The position numbers and the translations under genes are program-made. DNA of 64,000 nt, from the NCBI GenBank assembly GCA_023402395.1, contig JAEYGI010000071.1, positions 1 through 64,000 on the forward strand, written 5' to 3'. Source of the DNA: Bacillota bacterium (GTDB taxonomy: Bacteria; Bacillota; UBA4882; UBA8346). Positions 58,728 through 64,000 of this stretch are shown here, one piece after another. Positions within the stretch are counted from its first letter, which is position 1; each line of letters opens with the position of its first letter. Below the pieces are notes generated by a model that had not been told where the DNA came from, ran no database searches, and saw nothing but the letters and a program-made list of their open reading frames with translations.

Positions 58728-59698
58728 GGTTCCTCGGCCAAATAATCGCCGCCGCTGTAATAGTATGCCCTAGCCCGGCAGCCGCCGCAGCTCCCGATAT
58801 CGGGACACTGGCCGCAACGGCCCTGGTAGGCTTGATAGTCGCGCAACGCCTGGAAGGTCCCGCTGTCCCGCCAGATCACGTCAAAGGGTTGTTCCGTCAC
58901 GTTGCCGGCAGTGACCGGAAGATAGGGGCAAACGTGAACTTCCCCGTCGGGCAGGATACAGCAGTAGGCGACGCCTGCCAGGCAGCCCCGGGTAAACCGC
59001 ATCGCCAGGCCCATTTCCTTGGCCATCGGGATGAATTGGGGGGCGCAGGTCGGTTTGAGTTCAATGGCGCTCTCCTTTTGTTTCTCCAGAATCGTTTCAA
59101 TCATCCGGAAATATTGGCCGGACTTTAAGGCGTCCTCGGCCAGATTGCGGCCGCGCCCGGTCGGCACCAGGAAGAAGGGATGCAGCGCCTGAACTCCCAA
59201 CTCGGCGGCGAAATCGGTCAACGCGGAAAATTGTTCAAAGTTATTCCCGGTCAAAGTGGTGTTGATCTGGACGCGCAACCCGGCCGCGAGCGCGTTCCGG
59301 ATTCCTCGTACCGCCGCTTCCCAGGCGCCCGGAGCGTTCCGGAACCGGTCATGATAGGCGCTGTCGCGGCTATCAAGGCTGACCGCGACCCCGGCGATTC
59401 CGGCGTCGCGCAAGGCGGCGGCGACTTCGGCGCTGATCAAAATGCCGTTGGTTCCAAGCGCCGGCCTCAATCCAAGCTGCGCCGCATGGGCGGCCAACTC
59501 GCACAGGTCGTCCCGGAGCAACGGCTCGCCACCGCTGAAGATCACCAGCCGGAATCCGGCAGACTTGATCTCACTAAGCAGCTTTTTGCCGGCGGCGGTA
59601 TCCAGCTCTCCCGAACAGTCCGCTTCCGGCCCGGAATCCCGGTAGCAATGATCGCAATAGAGATTGCATTTTCTGGTGAGGTTCCACGAAATGAGCAT
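58709..59698 (-). CDS. ahbD: Radical SAM/SPASM heme synthase, AhbD (NirJ2-type)
   Basis: A 329-residue radical SAM protein for the last step, oxidative decarboxylation of iron-coproporphyrin III to heme b. The CX3CX2C cluster motif is CNLYCDHC at about 11-18, then FSGGEPLL and LGTNGIL. The C-terminal SPASM region has CLAGVAYCCILPDG, CPYL and CGQCPDIGSCGGC for an auxiliary cluster. The start MLISWNLTRKCNLYCDHCYR matches proteins named NirJ2 in heliobacteria and other Firmicutes. Assignment to AhbD rather than AhbC rests on gene order and N-terminus. Its ATG directly follows the TAA of the preceding gene. Confidence 0.82.
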   Translation of the reverse strand: MLISWNLTRKCNLYCDHCYRDSGPEADCSGELDTAAGKKLLSEIKSAGFRLVIFSGGEPLLRDDLCELAAHAAQLGLRPALGTNGILISAEVAAALRDAGIAGVAVSLDSRDSAYHDRFRNAPGAWEAAVRGIRNALAAGLRVQINTTLTGNNFEQFSALTDFAAELGVQALHPFFLVPTGRGRNLAEDALKSGQYFRMIETILEKQKESAIELKPTCAPQFIPMAKEMGLAMRFTRGCLAGVAYCCILPDGEVHVCPYLPVTAGNVTEQPFDVIWRDSGTFQALRDYQAYQGRCGQCPDIGSCGGCRARAYYYSGGDYLAEEPWCFRG

Positions 59699-60874
59699 TT
59701 AGAGGGCTCCAATCTCTTGATCCGTCAGATAACAGGCGGGGTCGGACGCCCAAAATCCCCCCACTGCTGAAGCTCTGGCCCGGAAATTGCCGTTGCAGCA
59801 ATCCAGCCAGCGGCAACGGCTGCAGCGGCCTTCGAGATACCGGCGGCGGTCCCGCAACCGGGCTAAATCGGGAAGGGTCTGATCGGTCCAGATCGCGCTG
59901 AACGGTCGGTCTTTTACATTGCCGAGCGTTACGCTCCGGGTGAATTGATCGGGATGGACATGGCCCTCCCAATCCACATTGCCGAAGGCGATCCCGGAGC
60001 GGTTGCCGCCGTTATGCCTCAACAGCGTTAAAATCGGCTCGACCCGCTCCGGCAGATTTTCTTTGGCCCACAAGTACGCATAGATCCCATCGGCGTGATT
60101 GTCGACGGTAAGAACCTCGACCGGCTGGCCTTTCTCCCGGAATTCCAGGGTTTTGGCGAAGATCAGGTCCAGAACCGCCCGGGTCTCCGCCAGGCTCAGA
60201 TCCTCTTCCCTCAGGCGCATCCCCCGGCCGGAATAGACCAGATGATAAAAGCAGACTCTCGGGATTCGTTCGCTCTCGATCAGATCGAAGATCGCCGGCA
60301 AGCTGCCCACATTGGCCCGGGTGATGGTAAACCGCAGCCCCACCCGCTGGCCGATCCGCAGGCAATGACGGATGCCGTCCAACGCCGCTTCGAATGCCCC
60401 GGCCACGCCCCGAAACCGGTCGTTGGCGGCGCCGATTCCATCGAGACTGATTCCGACATAGCTCACGCCGGAATCTTTGATCCGCCGGGCCATCGCCGCG
60501 TCAATCAACGTTCCGTTGCTGGAGAGCACCGGCCGGATCCCTCGCTCGGAAGCCAAGCGGAGCAGTTGAAACAGATCCTCCCGGAGCAACGGTTCGCCCC
60601 CGGAGAAAAGCAGGGCCGGAACCTTAAACCGGGCCAGATCCGCGATCAACTCCTCCGCTTCGGCGGTGGTGAGTGCAACAGAATCCGATTCACCGGCATT
60701 GGCGTTGGCATAACAATGAGTACACTTCAGATTGCAGGCGCGGGTAATATTCCAGACCACGACCGGACCCATTCCGCCCGCCGCCCCGTGCGGCTGGCGG
60801 CCGGAGCCGGGCTGGTAGCGCAGGGTGTCGCCGTAGTGGGCCTCATCGGTCAGGAGTTTGGTGATGCTGATCAT
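59699..60874 (-). CDS. ahbC: Radical SAM 12,18-didecarboxysiroheme deacetylase, AhbC (NirJ1-type)
   Basis: A 391-residue radical SAM protein that would remove two acetate side chains from didecarboxysiroheme to yield iron-coproporphyrin III. The N-terminus MISITKLL and YGDTLRY is characteristic of AhbC/NirJ1 proteins, followed by PVVVWNITRACNLKCTHCYA with the CX3CX2C motif at about 47-54, and LLFSGGEPLL. The C-terminal SPASM-like region has CSRCRWLDCCNGNFRARA. It is the first gene of the ahbC-ahbD-ahbA-ahbB operon. A MITE-like repeat ends next to its GGAGGAG site. Confidence 0.85.
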   Translation of the reverse strand: MISITKLLTDEAHYGDTLRYQPGSGRQPHGAAGGMGPVVVWNITRACNLKCTHCYANANAGESDSVALTTAEAEELIADLARFKVPALLFSGGEPLLREDLFQLLRLASERGIRPVLSSNGTLIDAAMARRIKDSGVSYVGISLDGIGAANDRFRGVAGAFEAALDGIRHCLRIGQRVGLRFTITRANVGSLPAIFDLIESERIPRVCFYHLVYSGRGMRLREEDLSLAETRAVLDLIFAKTLEFREKGQPVEVLTVDNHADGIYAYLWAKENLPERVEPILTLLRHNGGNRSGIAFGNVDWEGHVHPDQFTRSVTLGNVKDRPFSAIWTDQTLPDLARLRDRRRYLEGRCSRCRWLDCCNGNFRARASAVGGFWASDPACYLTDQEIGAL

Positions 60875-60892
60875 GAGATCTTCCCGCTCCTC

Positions 60893-61072
60893 CTATATAA
60901 GTTGAATTAAATTTCTGATATACATCATGTCCTTAATGCCGGCCATGATGGAAAATGAATGAATTTAATTCAACTTATTTCAGCTGTAATCGGATGAAGT
61001 AAATTCCAATTTGATTCATTTGCATTCGGCGTTACGAATGCAAATTTAGTAAAGAAATTTACTTCATCCTAT
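60893..61072 (+). repeat. Two-hairpin MITE-like repeat, copy 5 (reference copy)
   Basis: A complete 180-bp copy. The terminal arms CTATATAAGTTGAATTAAAT (60893 on) and the complement of TTTACTTCATCCTAT (ending 61072) match at about 19 of 22 positions across the family consensus. Hairpin A pairs AAGTTGAATTAAATTT with AATTTAATTCAACTT around a CATCATG/CATGATG inner stem. Hairpin B pairs GGATGAAGTAAATTCC with GAAATTTACTTCATCC around TTTGCATTC/GAATGCAAA. CAGCTGTAAT links them. The right end abuts the stop codon of the ABC-F gene. Confidence 0.92.
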
Positions 61073-62629
61073 CTACACAATCTTGGTGGTCCATTCTTCC
61101 ACGTTCCAGACCCCGGTCACCCAATCCTCGTAAAACTCCGGTTCATGGCTGACGACCAGCACCGTTCCCTTAAACTCCCGCACGGCCCGCTTCAGTTCGG
61201 CCTTGGCGTCCTGATCAAGGTGATTGGTAGGCTCATCCAGGATCAGCCAATTGATCTCCTTCTGCATCAGCTTGCACAAGCGGACCTTGGCGTTTTCGCC
61301 GCCGGAAAGCACCATCATCTGAGTGTCAATGTGCTCCCTGGTCAAACCGCAGGCCGCCAAGGCCCCTCTGGCCTCGGCGTTGCTCAGGCCCGGGCATTCC
61401 CGCCACAACTCTTCCAAGGCGGTATTGCTGTTATACCGGCCCGATTCCTGCTCAAAATAGCCCGGAGCCACGAATTGATCCAGCTTCACTTCGCCTGCCA
61501 CCGGTGGTTGAATTCCCAGCAAGGTTTTTAACAAAGTCGATTTGCCAATGCCGTTAACTCCCTTGATGGCGACCTTTTGGCCCCGTTCCAGGGCCAGATC
61601 CAGCGGCTTGGTGAGGGGTTCCCCATAGCCGATGACGAGCCGGTCGGCCTGGAATACATATTTACCGGTACTGCGGGCTTCCTTGAACTTGAATACCGGC
61701 TTCAGCCGGACCCGGTCCTTTTCGATGAGCTCCATTTTATCAAGCTTCTTTTGCCTGCTCTTGGCCAGGTTGGCCGTAGCGGCCCGGGCCTTGTTGCGGG
61801 CGACGAAATCCTCAAGCCGCTCGATCTCTTTCTGCTGGCGATCATAGGCTTTCTGATTCTGGGCTTTTTTCAATTGATACATCTGCTCGAAGTCGTGATA
61901 ATCGCCGCTGTACCGCGTCAATACCGCGTTTTCCACGTGATAGATCACGTTGACGACTTCGTTGAGGAACGGAATGTCGTGGGAGACCAGAATGAAACTG
62001 TTTTCGTACTCCTTCAAATAGTTTTTGAGCCAGGCGATATGATTGACATCGAGAAAGTTGGTCGGCTCGTCCATGATCAGAATCATCGGATTTTGCAGCA
62101 GCAATTTGGTCAATAGCACCTTGGCCCGTTGCCCGCCGCTCAAATCCGACACCTCGCGCTCAAGGCCGATCTCACCCAGTCCCAGCCCATTGGCAACTTC
62201 TTCAATTCTGGCGTCCAGCTGGTAAAAGCCGTTATGCTCCAGAGTGCTCTGGATCTCGCCCACGTCCTCCAACATCCCGGCCAGCTCATCCCCGGAAACT
62301 TCGGCCATTTTCTCGTAGATCGCGAGCATCTCTTGTTCCAGGTCGAACATATACTGGAACGCTTCCCGGAGCACATCGCGGATCGTTTTTCCCTGGCCCA
62401 GGGCGGTATGCTGGTCGAGATAGCCGGTGGTAATCCGGTTGCACCATTCAATTTTCCCTTCATCCGGCAACAATTTGCCGGTGATAATGTTCAGGAAAGT
62501 CGACTTCCCCTCGCCATTGGCCCCCACCAAGCCCACGTGCTCCCCCTTGAGCAGGCGGAACGAGGCGTTTTCAAGGATGCGGCGGGCCCCAAAACCATGA
62601 CTGACATTTTCAACCGTAAGAATGCTCAT
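61073..62629 (-). CDS. ABC-F family ATPase (ribosome-associated type)
   Basis: A 518-residue soluble protein with two ABC domains and no membrane segments. First domain: Walker A GANGEGKST (near 36-44), signature LSGGQRAKV and Walker B ILIMDEPTNFLD. The interdomain linker (about 235-310) is rich in charged and Gln residues (KKAQNQKAYDRQQKEIERLE). Second domain: GVNGIGKST, LSGGENAKV and LILDEPTNHLD. It resembles YfmM/YkpA-class proteins, which act on the ribosome in translation or antibiotic protection; which one is not clear. Repeat copies flank the gene on both sides. Confidence 0.9.
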   Translation of the reverse strand: MSILTVENVSHGFGARRILENASFRLLKGEHVGLVGANGEGKSTFLNIITGKLLPDEGKIEWCNRITTGYLDQHTALGQGKTIRDVLREAFQYMFDLEQEMLAIYEKMAEVSGDELAGMLEDVGEIQSTLEHNGFYQLDARIEEVANGLGLGEIGLEREVSDLSGGQRAKVLLTKLLLQNPMILIMDEPTNFLDVNHIAWLKNYLKEYENSFILVSHDIPFLNEVVNVIYHVENAVLTRYSGDYHDFEQMYQLKKAQNQKAYDRQQKEIERLEDFVARNKARAATANLAKSRQKKLDKMELIEKDRVRLKPVFKFKEARSTGKYVFQADRLVIGYGEPLTKPLDLALERGQKVAIKGVNGIGKSTLLKTLLGIQPPVAGEVKLDQFVAPGYFEQESGRYNSNTALEELWRECPGLSNAEARGALAACGLTREHIDTQMMVLSGGENAKVRLCKLMQKEINWLILDEPTNHLDQDAKAELKRAVREFKGTVLVVSHEPEFYEDWVTGVWNVEEWTTKIV

Positions 62630-62646
62630 TTTCCCTCATCCGTATG

Positions 62647-62693
62647 TTATATAAGTGAATTCTAAACATGCATTTAGAAATTTACTTCATCCG
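62647..62693 (+). repeat. Single-hairpin derivative of the MITE-like repeat
   Basis: A 47-bp piece made of a left end (TTATATAAGTGAATTCTAAA) joined directly to a right end (TTTAGAAATTTACTTCATCC) around CATGCAT. It looks like a copy that has lost its whole interior, or a solo-hairpin form. It is followed at once by full copy 6. Confidence 0.8.
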
Positions 62694-62874
62694 CTATATA
62701 AGTTGAATTAAATTTCTGATATACATCATGTCCTTAATGCCGGCCATGATGAAAAAATTAATGAATTTAATTCAACTTATTTCCGCTGTAATCGGATGAA
62801 ATAAATTCCGATTTGATTTATGCATTCGGCGTTAAGAATGCAAAGTTAGTAAAGAAATTTACTTCATCCGATAT
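62694..62874 (+). repeat. Two-hairpin MITE-like repeat, copy 6
   Basis: A full 181-bp copy nearly identical to copy 5 in the left half (TAATGCCGGCCATGATG is shared), with small changes such as CCGCTGTAAT at the centre and GAAATAAATTCC in the inner right arm. It lies upstream of the ABC-F gene and downstream of the ArsC-like gene, in tandem with the single-hairpin piece. Confidence 0.92.
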
Positions 62875-62929
62875 CGACTCTGTCCGTAATTTTACCGTAT
62901 TTGGGTTCCAAAAGTCAAAGGGATTCGCG

Positions 62930-63262
62930 CTACTCCCATTCCTTCCAGACCTCCGGCCGGTAGCCGACGGTCGCTTTCGGCCCATTGCGCACAATCGGCG
63001 TTTTCAGCAGCAGCGGATCGTTGAGCAATTCCTCTTCCACGTCGTGCACCAGGTATTTGAGGTTCCGTTTCCGATACTGTTTCCCCTCGGTATCCAGCAA
63101 CCCCTCCAGGCCCACCGCCGTCTTGACGCTGGCCAGCTCGCCCTTGCTCAAGCCCTTTTCGGCCAGATTGACGAATTGAAACCTGATCCCCCGCTCTTTA
63201 AAATAGCGTTCCGCCTTGCGGCTGTCCTGACATTTCTTGGTGCCAAAGATTTGAATGTTCAT
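62930..63262 (-). CDS. ArsC/Spx-family thioredoxin-fold protein
   Basis: A 110-residue protein. The N-terminal motif FGTKKCQDSRKAERYFKERG carries a single Cys with C-x-x-S-R, as in ArsC/YffB/Spx relatives (not CxxC). LLKTPIVRNGPKATVGYRPE matches the family's conserved PIV-R segment. It could be a thiol reductase or a regulator; arsenate reduction is not supported by any neighbouring ars gene. The ATG at 63262 has AAAGGAA 6 nt upstream; the longer frame to 63376 runs into a hairpin. Confidence 0.85.
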   Translation of the reverse strand: MNIQIFGTKKCQDSRKAERYFKERGIRFQFVNLAEKGLSKGELASVKTAVGLEGLLDTEGKQYRKRNLKYLVHDVEEELLNDPLLLKTPIVRNGPKATVGYRPEVWKEWE

Positions 63263-63366
63263 CGTCCGTTCCTTTCCCGGTAACAGGTTGCGCTTAGATA
63301 TGATCTTAATATACACCAGATAGGCACCCTTGCCCATCCGGTTTTCATTTTCAAAACCGTTAACGC

Positions 63367-63408
63367 ACATCAGCAAAGCCCGGGTTTGCGCCCGGGCTTT
63401 GCTGATGT
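63367..63408 (-). terminator. Long hairpin after the Spy-like gene
   Basis: An 18-bp perfect stem ACATCAGCAAAGCCCGGG/CCCGGGCTTTGCTGATGT with a TTTGCG loop, 31 bp after the Spy-like stop codon. There is no clear T-run on the minus strand, so it may be a weak terminator or an mRNA 3'-end stabiliser. Confidence 0.65.
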
Positions 63409-63438
63409 GGCATGGCGATCCACGCCAAATTTAGTCGC

Positions 63439-63930
63439 TTAAAAATTCCGGAACATTCTCATTTCCCGGCCGCAGTCGCCGCGCGGGCCTTTGCCGCGAA
63501 ACTCCTTTCCGTCCCGACGCTGACGTTTCGATTTCAAGTCCTCCAGTTTTTTCAACTGTTCCGGAGTAAGAACCGACTTCATCCCTTCTTGCATCGCCCG
63601 GAGCTTGGTTACCATCTGGATCCGGAGCGCGGTCACTTCCTTGGTTTTAGCGTCGATGGCTTGCTGATTGAGGGGATTGGAGTTCCATAACTTCCGCAGT
63701 TCCTGGCGCTTCTTTTGCATGTCTTGCCGGATCGGCAGCGCAGCCCGCTCAAACTCCTGCCGGATCACGAGCAGCTTTTGTTGCTGTTCGTCGCTGAGCT
63801 TCAATTGCGCGAAAGGACCTCTGCCATCCCTTTTTCCTTCCGGTCCCGCTCCGGGTCCGAAGGCCAGCGCCGCCGAAACCGTACCCAGAATCAACGTGAC
63901 TACCAATGTGACCAATAAAATTCGTTTCAT
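63439..63930 (-). CDS. Spy/CpxP-family periplasmic protein
   Basis: A 163-residue exported protein. The signal peptide (LLVTLVVTLILGTVSAALA) is followed by a Gly-rich stretch and a long helical region with the LTxxQ-type motifs LKLSDEQQQKLLVIRQEFER and LTPEQLKKLEDLK. The C-terminus is Lys/Arg/Gly-rich. Spy/CpxP proteins act as periplasmic chaperones or metal/stress sensors. Its presence supports a periplasm. Upstream of 63950 the window ends without another gene. Confidence 0.85.
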   Translation of the reverse strand: MKRILLVTLVVTLILGTVSAALAFGPGAGPEGKRDGRGPFAQLKLSDEQQQKLLVIRQEFERAALPIRQDMQKKRQELRKLWNSNPLNQQAIDAKTKEVTALRIQMVTKLRAMQEGMKSVLTPEQLKKLEDLKSKRQRRDGKEFRGKGPRGDCGREMRMFRNF

Positions 63931-64000
63931 ACCGATCCGCTCCTTTTCATAATCTATTATGGGACAAACCTTTCAAAGCGCCGCGGCTCCCATCACCTCC

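Noticed and set aside
62647..62874. Complete transposon with transposase
   Set aside because: The repeats have no coding capacity, and no transposase or integrase gene is visible anywhere in the window.

Overview
The window looks like a chromosomal segment of a diderm (outer-membrane-bearing) member of the Bacillota, perhaps near the Limnochordia/Hydrogenispora group. That placement is inference. The sequence shows a Firmicute-like 16S rRNA 5' end (minus strand, left edge), strong GGAGG ribosome binding sites and moderate GC content. It also shows several genes that make sense only with an outer membrane: a secretin (14325-16313), a small porin-like beta-barrel (27083-27778), a Spy/CpxP-type periplasmic protein (63439-63930) and a sugar-binding protein with a cleavable, non-lipoprotein signal peptide (29825-31129). 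Nearly all genes are on the minus strand; plus-strand islands are the minor pilin genes, a two-component system and an L,D-transpeptidase.

Layout. 1-600: 16S 5' end with two tandem rRNA promoters. 0.6-6.6 kb: corrinoid protein, ParB-like/ferredoxin fusion, metallophosphoesterase, nagA, an Eis-like acetyltransferase and a membrane protein. 7.5-12.4 kb (+): two consecutive minor-pilin triads (PilV-, PilW- and PilX-like). 12.5-14.2 kb: a taurine/nitrate-type ABC permease and ATPase. 14.3-24.6 kb: a complete type IV pilus system in two units, pilB-pilT-pilC-pilA-pilD and pilM-pilN-pilO-pilP-pilQ, the first preceded by a strong promoter and a leader of about 370 nt. 25-33 kb: asnB, outer-membrane barrel, manA and a sugar ABC transporter. 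33.4-35.5 kb (+): NarL-type two-component system. 35.6-54 kb: mixed metabolic, housekeeping and transport genes. 54.4-57.3 kb: an unknown secreted protein and a modular family 9 pectate lyase. 57.8-60.9 kb: a four-gene siroheme-dependent heme operon (ahbC-ahbD-ahbA-ahbB). 61-64 kb: ABC-F ATPase, ArsC-like protein and Spy-like protein.

The most distinctive content outside genes is a set of repeats. Six full copies and one shortened copy of a 167-182 bp, MITE-like element lie between codirectional genes. Each copy has near-identical imperfect terminal inverted repeats and folds into two adjacent hairpins, each with a nested inner hairpin. An unrelated-sequence element with the same two-hairpin plan sits at 3095-3246. 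Other families are a 126-bp tandem duplication built on a GTGGATATT word, a cluster of GGGAAC/GTTCCC palindromes, a dispersed repeat rich in TTGGCA words (two copies 47 kb apart) and an AACCAGGAAC inverted repeat in front of the histidine kinase gene. No CRISPR array, prophage, integrase or transposase gene was seen.

The strongest candidates for something undescribed are the two-hairpin repeat family, the doubled minor-pilin cassette feeding a secretin with C-terminal LysM domains, and the structured leader of the pilus operon.
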